From Nemopilema nomurai (taxonomy: Eukaryota; Cnidaria; Scyphozoa; Rhizostomeae; Rhizostomatidae): 64,000 bases of DNA. Numbering within the stretch: position 1 is the first letter of the stretch; each line of letters starts with the position of its first letter. The position numbers were made by a program, and so were the translations under genes. Of this stretch, positions 13,375-24,760 are shown one piece after another. Location: assembly GCA_003864495.1 (NCBI GenBank), contig ML133461.1, forward strand, positions 1,394,414 to 1,458,413, in the 5' to 3' direction. The notes under the pieces were generated by a model, which saw nothing but the letters and a program-made list of their open reading frames with translations, was not told the DNA's origin and did not search any database.

Positions 13375-13556
13375 TGGGGCATATATGTGCAGGGGCCATA
13401 CGTAATAGAAAAATGATTTGAATATTATATCAGAAGTGTACGTGGTAGTAATTTCATTTGTTTACATACTTAGGGGGTCAAGACTAAATTATGATGTGTA
13501 CTGGCATGCTTCAGTATAGGATTCAAATCTTTATAGAATTAGGCCTTTAAAATTCA
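13375..13556 (+). mobile_element. Interspersed repeat copy A (related to 21480-21715)
   Basis: Shares long matching stretches with 21480-21715, including TGTGGGGCATATATGTGCAG at the left and a TTAGGCCTTTAAAATT end at the right, in the same orientation. Copy B lies just upstream of a decayed hAT transposase, so both may be 5' parts of one hAT family. This copy keeps no recognisable transposase. Confidence 0.6.
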
Positions 13557-16323
13557 TCTCCATTCTACGCATCTTCAATTCCACTCATCAAAGAGATTTT
13601 TGCATGTTCTGCCTAAAAGCCAGGCAAGTTTATTGGATGCATTTTTCCTTGCGTCTGACTCGTGGAAGTTGCATGAGTTTTTGACTCACGCGTAACAGAA
13701 ATAGCAGGAGGTAGGAATGTCCAATCTCCTCGTTAGAGACTGAGGAACGCCCACTTTTTAGGTATTTACAGGCATGTCAAAGTTATTTTGAATCTTCATT
13801 TCTGTATTTGTCAGTTGAACACCAGAAACGTAGGACTTTTGACATGGCGCGTAAAGAATATCTGCAAAAGAAGAGAGGGCTGAGTCTGTGAAAGGTGCCT
13901 TCAAATGTCAGGAATTAACTCATTTTTTAGCAAAGCAGCTGTCGAAAAAGTGAACCAAAGTCAATGAGCCGAAAGCACCGCAGAAAATCAAATCTCAGAA
14001 TCATCGGGTAGCATCCGTGATAAAGTACGATCGAGACGAATGGTAAAGACGATCGAGCTTCAGAAAGAGAAAAATCAACGTCAAGTTGTCAGGGTTATAT
14101 TCTGAACAAAAGTAAAATTCTAGGCAAAGAAGGAAAGGATTATTTTTTTTCTACTATAAAAAAATTGGCTCGCAGGCTAAGCTCAATGAAATTTTTTCAC
14201 TGCAGCAACAAATTCAATTGACATGTTTAGGAAAAGCTAAATTTTTGAAATTGGTTTCTTCACAGCCTGACGACCCAAACACAGAAATTTATGGCACAGA
14301 CTAATTTCAACATGACTATTTATGGCACATTCTATGATCCATTTTTCCCAGATGTGAAGTTAGAAATTTTCCTGGATTGTAGAATTAGTTGATCCAAAGA
14401 ATTCCATTGTTGCCCAAATTCAGGCAATAAAGAGGCGAAAGCATTGTACTGGTAGTGCATCTAAATTTAAGAAGGAGATAAAGAATATCCTTTTTTCAAC
14501 AAGATATCAATGAAGAAAAAGAACATCTTAAGCATATGAAATGGCCATACGACTTCTGTTTTTCAAATCGAAGGGGGAGATGTGTTGCCTGTACCTTCTT
14601 CTAAGTTTCTGCAGAGTTTTACCAAGATTTCCTTTCATTATGGTGACAAACCATGTTTTAAAAAGACAAACACTGTTTTGGCACTTTGGTAGGAAGTGGC
14701 GAGTAGCAAGACTTATTCCCTTTACTCGGAAATGCTGTTGAGATGTTGCTACTAGCCTGCACATATATTATCTGTGCAGGTGTTTGCTGTAATTTTGATT
14801 TATTCTACGACTGTATTTTAAAAGTCTTAAGCTTTTGCGTTCACCATCAGTTTGGGTGACATTGCGAGTAAATAGGAAAGTGTGATTTCCTTTTAAAAGA
14901 GTTTAGAACATAACAGCATTCCATCATAAAAGACCACATATCAGAACTAGAAGCTTTATGTTGCCTCAAAACTTATGATTCCTAAGCTAATGCTGTCATT
15001 TGAATGCAAATTGCGGAGGTCTTTAGAAATGAGGGATTATCAAGAAAACGATTCACTGACTAAACATGGCCTAGGAATGTGACAACCTGCAATCGAGGAG
15101 GAATAATCTTTTTGTCAGCTGCAGTGTGCTTTCAGATCATCAGGATTATGCCTAAATGCAGGTCTTTGCTGGTTCAAATGACACATTCCGACTATAAGCA
15201 ACACGCCATTTCCTTTGAAAATACGAAGAATGACGAAGGTTAGTAATGATCTCAGGGTAGGCGGATCTTTCGTCAGCCATCTTTCAACAAACAATCTGTC
15301 AACTCTTCATTGTGAAAAATAATTGAAGGGATGTTTTAAAACTCTTCAGGAGTGAAATTTGATAAGTGAACAGTTAGCAGGTTGAACCTATAGATAATTT
15401 GGCATCAACTCCTCCTTATGCTTTTCATAAATTCAAATGCAACGTCAATTACCTCGAGCTAGATGACACGTGGTCACAGGGAGATGCACGTGCTACGTTC
15501 TATATTGCAACCAATACCAAGAGTCTTACATGTATCAGTTTCACCTGTCTCATACAAAAAATTTCCTCCCAAAGAAAACGTTTAGCAATACTTTGAGCAT
15601 GTCTTCGTTGAATATCCCTTATTATTGAAGGGGGTAACGATCAGGGATGTAGTGGTGGGGGGCTTAATGGGGTTAGAGTGTCTTGCAGCCCCCCTTATTG
15701 ATTGCGCTTAAAAGGAGATGAAAATCGTAAATGTTTTGACTTTTTAGAGGTAATCCAGTCTTTTCTTTGTACATTTAAAAAAGTTGGAGATTAATTTCTC
15801 GGTATGTCTTGCTGCTGCTTTCTAAAGTCAAGTTATGCACTTGTGTACCAAGTTTCAATTATACATTAACTGACTACAGAGCCGGTCGTCATTATTCCCT
15901 CCCGTCGTTATATAAGTGCACCCATAGTCCATGTTAAACATTTGGTTGATCCTCTTCCTTTGTCAGAACCTTCCAATTAATTTGATTAGCTTCTTTGAAA
16001 TTTGCCACCGTCCCAAAAGTATAGTTTTGAAATAAGGAAGCATTCATAGCGCACCTGTATAACATATTGCCACACCCAATCTACCTTTTCACATCATAAA
16101 TTGCCTTGGCACCCCAACCCCCAGCCCTTGAAAACCGTCCAGTGACTTTCCTGTCAATGTGCCTCCAAATAGGAGCAGGGTGGAACGTCAATAAGCGTGC
16201 GCAGGCCTCGTTCTCACATTACGCACAGCACAGTAAAACTGCGCACCTGTCGTGAACACCCAGAGATTATCGGAAAAGTTGAAGAGGAGCTTTCTTTCAA
16301 ACCTGATGCCAGTTTCCCAAGTT

Positions 16324-16771
16324 GTTTGTCCCCAGAGCAAACAGTTTGTCCCCAGAGCAAACAGTTTGTCCCCAGAGCAAACAGTTTGTCGCCAGAGCAA
16401 ACAGTTTGTCCCCAGAGCAAACAGTTTGTCCCCAGAGCAAACAGTTTGTCCCCAGAGCAAGCAGTTTGTCCTCAGAGCAAACAGTTTTTCCTCAGAGCAA
16501 GCAGTTTGTCCTCAGAGCAAGCAGTTTTTTTCCCAGAGCAAACAGTTTGTCCCCAGAGCAAACAGTTTGTCCCCAGAGCAAGCAGGTTGTCCCCAGAGCA
16601 AACAGTTTGTCCCCAGAGCAAACAGTTTGTCCCCAGAGCAAGCAGGTTGTCCCCAGAGCAAACAGTTTGTCCTCGGAGCAGACAGTTTGTCCTCAGAGCA
16701 AGCAGGTTTTTCCCAGAGCAAACAGTTCGTCTCCAGAGCAAACAGTTTTTCCCCAGAGAAAACAGTTTGTC
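16324..16771 (+). repeat. 20-bp minisatellite, about 22 copies
   Basis: Tandem copies of a 20-bp unit, consensus CAGTTTGTCCCCAGAGCAAA, with point variants and one unit lengthened near 16526. Because 20 is not a multiple of 3 and the unit has no stop in several frames, reading frames on both strands stay open through it and encode a cycling 20-residue peptide (SPEQTV, CPQSKQF, VPRANS). There is no start-context, splice or codon evidence that any is a gene. Confidence 0.92.
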
Positions 16772-17441
16772 CCCTGGGGATTCTTTCTCAGCCAAGAAGA
16801 ATTCCGGCTTTGGAGAGAAGAGTTCAGAAAAAATGTAATCTTCGCGTGTAATCGATCATTAGATTTCCATTAGGGCTAACCTAATGGTAACGAGCAAAGC
16901 TTTTAGCGAAAACGCCTATTGAGCTACACTTGATTTATAAGGGCTATCTAAAACTGCGAAAAGAACCATAACTTCAATCTGCTGCTTAGAGAAATATTCT
17001 TGTCCATTCGCGAACGCATTCTTTAGCGATCCCTATCAAAAACGAGAGTAGTTTCTTGAGTGTAACCCTGACACAAATTTTACGAAATCAGTCATATAAA
17101 ATAAAGTGGATATTATGCTGGCTTTGTGAGGACTGTTTCCCAAGTGACTTGATTTTGTAAATAACTGTAGCAACATGCCGATGTCATCTGCACTTCACGC
17201 CGCCAGGGCATTAAATATTAAAAGACCAAAGTAATCCACTACACAAGTGTCCTTCATTCAAAGGCTATTGCCACTTTGAACCTGCGCTTTTCATTTTGAT
17301 TTGCACTTTTACTTATGGTGGTGGTACTAGAGTTCCTGTCCTTTCCCGGCAAGAGGAGTCGGGCTGTAACGTATCAATAGCTGCATAAAACCAGCATGGT
17401 AAGCATTCTAACTTTTTGACCAAGAAGCTCTCGAGAACGCG

Positions 17442-18602
17442 ATGATGATTAACGATTCAACTAACAACACATTCTTTTGTGACACAGTACAGCCTTTCGT
17501 AAAACCGCAGAACGATTTTCCCCTAGCCTCAACCGTGCTTATTGTCATACTGCATATAGCATCGTGTTTGTTTGCTGTTCCAACCAACCTTCTGGTACTT
17601 GTAGCGCTGATCCGTAAAGAGCATCTCCGAACTGCGGCCAACCTCATCCTTACGAGCATGGCGGCGAGTGACCTTCTTGTCGGCCTTATTGTGCAGCCAA
17701 CCATCGTTATTCACAAGATGTACGAACTTTATGGCCTCGAATTTTGTTTCCTGCGAGCCATAAATGCCCTTGTCGCCATTCTCTGTGTTGGCGTCTCGTT
17801 TCTCAACGTCTGCTTCTTCGCCTTGGACCGCTGCATCGCCACAATGGTACCATACAAATATGACAGTGAACGGTTCTTCAACAAGTACCTGGCTATAATA
17901 CTCTCCTCCTGGTGTGTGCTCGCGCTGCTGGTCGTGCTAAAGGCGACCGCCGTCATCCCGAGTAGTATACTGCAGTTGGTGATGACCCTTCTTCTGGTTG
18001 CCTCTATGGTGTTGATACTTTTCTCTTACATCATCATATACAGAGCCATTATTGGGCACCGAAGGCGTGCAGCTAGGATAGCCGTTGCAATTGCAATCAG
18101 AAGCGACGACTACGGTACGGCAAAGCTTCATTCGTTTACATTAGAGGCGAGCGAAAGACCAATCAGAGTTCTGACCTCCGAGACCGACGGCGTGGTAAGG
18201 ACATCATATCGGAATTACGCCGACCAATCTCCTGTCGCGCCGATTCAAGGCGCAAATGAAAGCTCGAAGCCCTTCAAGATGGCCGACGATACCGCCTGTG
18301 AAATCTCCAACACTGCCGAAGAAACGACATTCAAAAAGCAAAGGTCGCGGTCCCTCACCGTATCCGTTCTTCTTTCGGTGTTTATGGTTTGCTACTTGCC
18401 CGTTACGATATTAAACGCGGTTGTTAGAAATTCCCAAGAAAGAAGTAATGCGCTCACGGTTGCGTATGACGTAGCAAATTTTCTGATACTTTTTAACAGC
18501 TCGTTAAACCCAATAATATACTGCATACGGGTGCAGACAATACGGAAAGAAGTCAAGGCATTGATTTGCAACTTTCGTCGCCTTTTCCGTGCCGAAACAT
18601 AA
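17442..18602 (+). CDS. Intronless class A (rhodopsin-like) G protein-coupled receptor, 386 aa
   Basis: A single open frame with seven hydrophobic segments: about residues 30-57, 66-90, 103-127, 149-171, 175-200, 305-328 and 337-361. Landmarks seen: N49 in TM1, D77 in TM2 (ASDLLVG), D129-R130 at the end of TM3, W157 in TM4, P320 in TM6 and NPIIY (356-360) in TM7. Two N-glycosylation sequons (N4, N8) lie in the short N-tail. Odd points: DRC replaces DRY, the second extracellular loop is only a few residues and lacks the usual cysteine, and TM5 lacks its proline. These traits recall the melanocortin/lipid/cannabinoid/adenosine receptor cluster, but the ligand is unknown. The third intracellular loop is long (about 100 residues). 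The first of two adjacent ATGs was taken as the start. It is a plasma-membrane receptor by inference. Confidence 0.93.
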   Translation: MMINDSTNNTFFCDTVQPFVKPQNDFPLASTVLIVILHIASCLFAVPTNLLVLVALIRKEHLRTAANLILTSMAASDLLVGLIVQPTIVIHKMYELYGLEFCFLRAINALVAILCVGVSFLNVCFFALDRCIATMVPYKYDSERFFNKYLAIILSSWCVLALLVVLKATAVIPSSILQLVMTLLLVASMVLILFSYIIIYRAIIGHRRRAARIAVAIAIRSDDYGTAKLHSFTLEASERPIRVLTSETDGVVRTSYRNYADQSPVAPIQGANESSKPFKMADDTACEISNTAEETTFKKQRSRSLTVSVLLSVFMVCYLPVTILNAVVRNSQERSNALTVAYDVANFLILFNSSLNPIIYCIRVQTIRKEVKALICNFRRLFRAET

Positions 18603-19215
18603 GCAAAGATCGACATTGTTACTGATAAAGAATCAGTGAATATTCATAAAAAATGACCACAACAATATTGAATCTAGGTTTTGAATGTAATCTCCGAACA
18701 ACGGACGGTTCCATTAGACATGCAAATTTTTAATATGCTAATATCCCTAATTTGTATATGCCAAGGTTGTAGTTGTTCATTTCTTCATATTCTTATTCCT
18801 TTGATCGTCTGTACTGGTGCTGTTGAAAGTTTCACAAATAATAATAATAATGACAATGATAGTATCATATTTACATAGGTTAAGGTTTTTCAGCGACGAT
18901 CTGCTGTTATCAATTAAGGTTCTGTCCAAAAGAAATGTAAATTACAAGAGAAAATAGGAATATAACGTTCAAATATCAAAGCTAAAATTTCTATCCAAAA
19001 TAGACTCTAGGCAAAACGATATTCTTCGCATTGGCATTGTATACCATGGTATACCTACTATTATTTTAAATACAGTGAGTCTGGTACCCAGGGTAACTGG
19101 CTGTAAACTTTCTTTATACGGTTTACTATCGTGAAGTAACTTTAAAAGGCGTGTGGCGATTCAAACTTTTGAAGATCCAAGAGCACACATCTTATTTCAT
19201 ATACTGCTGACACAG

Positions 19216-19494
19216 TTATACACTGTGCCTGTTGCCGTTTGTCACTTTCAATGCATGTTTCTCAATGTTCTCGTAAAGGGCTCTCTTCGATTTTGTCATG
19301 TTAAGGAACACATTGTTACAATGAAGCAGAATTGGTAAAATTGTCACCTTGTAAATTGTTTCTGCTGTATAAGGACTGATTTTATGCCGTATACGTGACA
19401 ATAACGTTATTCTAGATGTGGCTTTTTTGATTGTTTTTTCGAGGTGATCAGAAAACAAAGTAATCTCATATGAAAAGTTTCGCGTGGCTGTCAT
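19216..19494 (-). pseudogene. Non-LTR retrotransposon reverse transcriptase fragment
   Basis: A 92-codon minus-strand frame whose layout matches the C-terminal part of LINE-type reverse transcriptases: HLEKTIKKATSRITLLSRIR, then a KISPYTAETIYK helix, then ILPILLHCNNVF and KRALYENIEKHALK. This pattern (paired lysine-rich helix, R-x-R, then a PxL-x-C strand) is typical after the catalytic palm. The catalytic YxDD part is absent and a stop directly precedes the first methionine, so this is a relic. Confidence 0.65.
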
Positions 19495-19566
19495 TTAACC
19501 TCCACTGGCGCCTGACTTTACTGAATGTACACGAGCATAAACCACTCGTCCAGAAAGGTATATCTG

Positions 19567-19965
19567 TCATTGCGATTTAGAATATGTTTTCAAGGCATTT
19601 TCAGGTGTTTTCGAAAATAGTTTTAAAGTGAAATCGTGTTTACATTTGAAATACGCGAAGACGTGACCTCCTTCGGCCAGAGCGGGATAAACATGACATC
19701 CATACTGAAGCAGGCAAGTGCACAAATCTATTAGCATTTCAATGGAGTTCAGATCGTGGTAAAAGTTTCTCAAGTTTCTGTTTTTATTTTTACTAGAGAG
19801 TGTAGTGACTTGCAATGCTTGCTTTGACAAACCATACAAAAGGGCCCCTGGAAATGGAAGTGGACATGCGCTCCTTCTTTGGCCTGACTCCAAACACAGC
19901 AAATACATTTTGGCTAACTGATATAATCTTGTAAACAGCACATTTGATTGCTGTTCAACGTTCAT
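19567..19965 (-). CDS. Unrecognised open frame, 132 codons
   Basis: Open minus-strand frame with several cysteines and no family I recognise. It lies next to the retrotransposon relic and may be part of the same decayed element. No splice or regulatory evidence supports it as a gene. Confidence 0.15.
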   Translation of the reverse strand: MNVEQQSNVLFTRLYQLAKMYLLCLESGQRRSACPLPFPGALLYGLSKQALQVTTLSSKNKNRNLRNFYHDLNSIEMLIDLCTCLLQYGCHVYPALAEGGHVFAYFKCKHDFTLKLFSKTPENALKTYSKSQ

Positions 19966-21479
19966 TCAAGTTGCGTCTGATATGCCCAATTAAATCATAG
20001 CAAACTGCTTTTGCGCGTCATTTCCAGCTGAAAACCAGCTCTTAACCAGCTTTGATCGTTCCTTTTTGCTTTGCAGTGTAAATTACTTTCAATGATGTGA
20101 GTATATACAAATTTTTCTACGATGGGTGCTGGGCTCCTAATTATCCTGTTTTTTTTTACATTTAATTGTTGTTATGATTTGTCTCTTTTTAGGTGTTTCC
20201 TTTGGCGCTCATACTTTCCAGGGCGAAGGTGAAGAATCCGGTTCGGATAATCCGATTAACCTCGTGTCATACACGTCGAGGATATTTTTGACTGCAGCAA
20301 CGAATCACAGGTCGCTTAGGGCCAAGGAACGCTCTTCTAAATTTTTGACATCTAACAAAACATGGTATCCGAACTGGATTGTTCATGTATGCCCTTTCCA
20401 TTACATTGGTAACAATAACCTTTAAAAGGCTTTACATTTAATGCCATGTTTGCATTTATTGCAAAGCTTTCTGTCATGAAATCTCTTTAAATGCTATCTT
20501 GTTATTTCCACGCTTACCGAGAAATTGATTCGCTGGAAAATAGAAAGGTTGCATAATCAAAGATAAAAACTAACATAATATAAAGTTGTATAGCTGCAAC
20601 TGGCTCTTTTTGTGTATCAGAGAGTGGATCGCTTATTTCTATATATAAAAAATAAGAAAGCTATTCAGCCAGTCAGTTTAAAGTTGTTTCTCAAAGCCGA
20701 TTATAATCACAACTAGCTCTATCGTTATTTTTTTTAAGCACCCTAAAACTATTTGTTTGCAAGATAATGTTGACAATTTATATGATGTGGAAAGGTCCAC
20801 GCAGTGGTCTCAAAGCCGAACTGTTTATAAGGGGATGGTTCATGAAATATTTCAATGATGTTTTAAAAGTTGCATATAACATGACAACCAAAAATAGCAA
20901 GGAAGCCTTTCTTCATATAAGGAATCTATACCTACTACTTAAGGTGTGTCGGAGAAAACTTTCAAGCAAGTGCACCATCAAATGCCTTGGTCACAGCAAA
21001 CTTTCACCATCATCGCACTTTTGATCAACACACGTGTAGGTTGAGGCAGTCTTGTGACTTTTTAAAGTTTCATTTTGCTTTTTATATAGTATTTCAGAGC
21101 ATACTTTCAGCTCGATGCTTCCAGAGAAAGAATCCTCTTTATTCTTCTGCTGTGCTACCTTCTGCCTGGAGCAAGCATAGCGGAGCAGGTAGTCTGAAAA
21201 AGCATCAAAAGATAAAGTTCGTAAACCTTATCATGAGCTAAATTTTTTTCTAGACTTTCTTTCTGGAATTTCGCAGTGAGCAGGTTGGAAAGATGTCTCA
21301 ATGGATGTCGAAGCACTGTCTTAGAGGGCAACTGACGTGACAAGAGGGTGTTTAATAGATGTAAAGACTACATTTTAGCATGTCAAGGTGCTCTGTGAGC
21401 TGACAACCGATAATTCTGTAGATGGGCTACACATGGGCGATTTCCCCCTGTCTCTCGAATTTGCCCCCATTTAGTGGGA

Positions 21480-21715
21480 TTGTGGGGCATATATGTGCAG
21501 GAGCTTTAAGTAATAGAAAAAGGATTTGAATACTATATCAGAAGTTTTTAAATGGCAGTGGGAAATCCTGCCATATAAGTTTAAATGGGAAATCCATTAT
21601 GCAGCTGAAAACTCAAAACTGAAGGAACTTAGAGGATCAAAACTAATGAAGATGCATACTAGCATGCTTTAGTATAGGACTCAAATCTTTATTAGATTAG
21701 GCCTTTAAAATTAAG
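21480..21715 (+). mobile_element. Interspersed repeat copy B
   Basis: Matches 13375-13556 over both halves, with an insertion of about 55 bases in the middle (poly-purine, TTTAAATGG-like). It ends TTAGGCCTTTAAAATTAAGA. The hAT transposase remnant begins about 105 bases further on, on the same strand, so this is plausibly the 5' part of that element. Confidence 0.6.
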
Positions 21716-21820
21716 ACGATAAATAGGAGTAAAAACTAGGTTTGTGACCGTCGCTAGCTCAGAAATGACAGGTGCTGCAGGATTGGAAGATTGTTTCCTA
21801 GCTGAGAACTGAAGGGAGCG

Positions 21821-22120
21821 GTATTGGCGTCGATGAAACAATTATGAGAGAAAAACTTGCAGGGGTTACTACAGATAGTGAAACTGCAAACACTACCTAG
21901 CAGAGATACTGGGTTGCGGAGGAGGCTTGAAGAGTGTGCTGGCCTTAAATCGATAATCTTTTGGTGTGCTTGTCGTCGTTTTGATCTTGTAATGGCAGAT
22001 ATGGAGGAAGGTGTTCCTGAGAAAAATATGGAAGTCAGACCTGCTTTATTACCCCGAATACTACTAGAAGCTTGCTGTTTGAATGAAGGTTTGAAGGAGA
22101 ACCTTATTTTGGCAGTGCTG
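21821..22120 (+). pseudogene. Decayed hAT-type transposase fragment
   Basis: Two frames together give a recognisable segment. The first reads ETIMREKLAGVTTDSETANT and then meets a stop. The second, overlapping in another frame, reads DTGLRRRLEECAG, then FWCACRRFDLVMADMEE and VPEK. Known hAT-like transposases of the KIAA1586/DUF4371 type have this order: GVTTDGE, a TGLWxRLE helix, FWCACHRSDLA. The frameshift and stop show it is inactive. Confidence 0.6.
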
Positions 22121-22982
22121 CGGATAAATGGCTCGAAGGGAATGGCTCCCTAGATCAAATGGAATCTAACGCAGGACTAGCAAAGACGACGCAGTTTTTA
22201 ATCGGTGGCTTTCACAAGGGCGACTCGGAAATTAAGTGGTTACCGGTGCTATCAATTTCTTGGAACATCGACTTGATTCTGAGCAGGAAGAAATTATGAT
22301 TTCATGACTAATTCTATACTTGCATCGCATACTGATTTCATGACTTGTTCAAGACCATTCTTGGATTTCTTGAAGCGTGCAGGCATATGAGGGGATCAAG
22401 TCCAAGAGTTTTCAGATACCGTTTTCGAGACTTCAGCTGATTTCAGGCCAAACACAGCGCTTTTGGAAAAAGACGTCTCAACGGAATTCTGTATGAGCTC
22501 GGAGGAAGTACTGGACACTTCAAAAGTCTGCTTTTTGCCATAATCGTTGTATCGCCTGACAATACGTGGCTTTTTAATGAGAATAAATCATTTTTCTTTG
22601 ATCTGACGGCGAATTTGCACCTTGTGCTGGACAAAAATAGTTTTAGGCCGAAATGAAAGTCGAACATTTTTTAGAATATAGGTATCGGCAAAAATTAGTT
22701 ATTGTATGGTAAGTTGGGTAATAAGGTGAATTTTTTTATCTGAATCTACGGCGGGACAAATGTACGTCCAAGCTTTCTTCTTACTTCGCACGCTGTCGAA
22801 AAAGTTTAGCTGATTTCGGGCTTGGACCCTCATTAGGAATTTCTGCTGTTCCATCAACACTTTCAAATAAATCGAGACTTTCAAGATGCTATCTGGTATT
22901 GAATGACCCATTCGGTAATTGCCGCCATTTAATTTCTCAAACTTCAATCCATTCGGTGGCGTAAAGTCTTCAGACACTAAAC

Positions 22983-23283
22983 CATAGGCGCCGACTACGT
23001 GGGGGCTTGGGGGCTCGAGCCCCCCCTGGGAATTGCTATGGGGGGGCTCAGCCACCCCTGGGAATTTCGTTTGAAATCAATCAAAGAATTGAACTGATGA
23101 TACTGAAGACCATGATGTTATATCTGCTTTATTAAAATGTTTTGTTTTGTTATTATACATACTACATATGTTGTATTACGTTATTAAAGCGACAGGTAAT
23201 TTCTCTACCTTTTAACTTTTTTAAATTTTTTTTAAATTTAAATTTTGAGCCCCCCCTGGGAAAAATAAAAGTCGGCGCCTATG
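22983..23283. mobile_element. hAT-type MITE, copy 1 (301 bp)
   Basis: Terminal inverted repeats CATAGGCGCCGACT and AGTCGGCGCCTATG, flanked by near-matching 8-bp duplications, CACTAAAC (22975-22982) and CGCTAAAC (23284-23291). The body is almost identical to copy 2 at 60775-61076. The 8-bp duplication is the hallmark of hAT insertion. It has no coding capacity. Confidence 0.88.
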
Positions 23284-23618
23284 CGCTAAACCGATTATTC
23301 ACAATATCAGACCCTAATAATATCAATATATATTTCAAGTTGTGTACAGGCGTTTTCTGGGCCCATAACCTGTTAGAATTTCAGCCTCCTCTCGAAGCTC
23401 GTGCTTTTCATTGCGAACAGAACACAAAACTAGTAGAAAAACATACAAAATACAAAAGGGTTAATGGAACGTGCTAATTATTTATTGTTCATCTCCGTGT
23501 GCAAAACTCAAGGCGTAAACAAGATCATGATGCTCATCATAATAATCAATACCAATAATTCTTAACAAAAGAAGTTTATAATCTTTGAAGTATATGTTCA
23601 TAAAAACTTCCTAGGAGG

Positions 23619-23852
23619 CATTAGCGTACGGCGGAATTTTTACTGGGGGGCGGTAGGATTTTTGTCCAAGTACAGAGGCACTATCTTGGACTAATCTCCT
23701 CGGACAATGTTCAACCGAATTGCCTAAAGTTAGTCCCATCACTTCCCAGTGTCATCTCTGCCCGACAATTTGCGGATAATTTTTGAAAATTTGCCCGACT
23801 GACATGGTTTCCGATAACTTGGGGGGGGGGGGCTGCGGCCCGTACGCTTATG
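23619..23852. mobile_element. Second hAT-type MITE family (234 bp)
   Basis: Ends CATTAGCGTACGG and CCGTACGCTTATG form a 13-bp inverted repeat with one mismatch. Perfect 8-bp duplications CTAGGAGG flank it at 23611-23618 and 23853-23860. A run of about 14 G lies near its right end. Non-coding; presumed to be moved by a hAT transposase encoded elsewhere. Confidence 0.82.
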
Positions 23853-24729
23853 CTAGGAGGTGCCTGTAAAATTATCCCATTTTTTCTTTGCCCCCTACTA
23901 AAAATTTCTTAAAAAAGGCAATGTAACACGAACACAAGTTCCACTTCAAAGGTACAAAGGTTGTTATTATGTCAAAGTTTCAAGTTCCGTGTCCCACTAA
24001 TGGCACACGAATGAGAGGCTGATGTTTCCGCGTAGTTGTGGGAGCCAGCGGAGTGTACAGGAAGGATGACAAGTTGCCATTTTAGGACCTAACTAGGTCA
24101 AAAAGTCGTCCTCTAGCAGAGTGGAAGTGCCGATATTCTACGTGTCTTGAAACAGCTCCTACAGAGATCTCGGGTTTGCATCCAGCATGTCAAATGTACA
24201 ATTATACGTGCAAGTGTGCAACATTTCACAAGCAAGTGAGCAATGCGAAACTATAAAGTAATTATCCCGAGTATGTTCTAGTTTTGCTTATACCCATTTT
24301 GTTCTGTTAGCTGTCGTTTCATAAAAAGTTGATGCTTTTAACGATAACTTTACGACACTCTAAAAAGATAGTAAGAATTTTGAGTAAGTTGAAATAATTT
24401 GCTTTTCTCCCTTTAAAAACCCAGCACTAGATGAGTGTACTGTTTACAAGTAATATTTCAACACAAGTGTATTTGAGCTATCTCTGTAAAAGATAGAATG
24501 TACCCATATACAATGACATTTTTTTCACTATCAAATACACAATGATAATTAACAGAAAATGTGCACTGGCAGGCATTTTCTTGTTTCATTTAGATTACAG
24601 GAGGACTTCTGTTTAATGGTAGTTATCTTAAATTCACTTTGCTATTCTTAACCCTGGCCAATCTACTGGAATCCTTTATTTTGTTACTAAAAATTAATCT
24701 TCTCTTTTTAGATAAGCGAGTGAAAGGAA

Positions 24730-24760
24730 ATGGATAAGTTGAAAGATAACAGCATTTCAG
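24730..24760 (+). CDS. Possible first coding exon of the NLR gene
   Basis: An ATG at 24730 opens ten codons (MDKLKDNSIS) plus one base, followed by a GT donor. The phase is exactly what the next exon at 25604 needs. The donor (GTTTTT) is weak and no upstream promoter was recognised, so this start is a guess. A different or longer N-terminus further upstream remains possible. Confidence 0.3.

Larger units (their letters stand above)
12914..17441. other. Intergenic region before the GPCR
   Basis: About 4.5 kb holding the SLC25A32-like 5' region, an interspersed repeat copy (13375-13556), a 20-bp minisatellite (16324-16771) and otherwise AT-rich sequence. I see no conserved coding exon. The several open frames over the minisatellite are products of its period. 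Confidence 0.6.
18603..24729. other. Transposon-rich intergenic region between the GPCR and the NLR gene
   Basis: About 6 kb with a non-LTR reverse transcriptase relic (19216-19494), repeat copy B (21480-21715), a decayed hAT transposase (about 21821-22120) and two short inverted-repeat elements with 8-bp target duplications. A minus-strand open frame at 19567-19965 (132 codons) is not recognised. No host gene is convincing here. Confidence 0.6.

Noticed and set aside
16188..16873. Several overlapping reading frames of 68-213 codons on both strands
   Set aside because: They are a consequence of the 20-bp minisatellite period and encode the same cycling peptide in each frame; there is no splice, start-context or family support.
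17408..18616. Minus-strand open frames across the GPCR
   Set aside because: Shadows of the clear seven-transmembrane frame.
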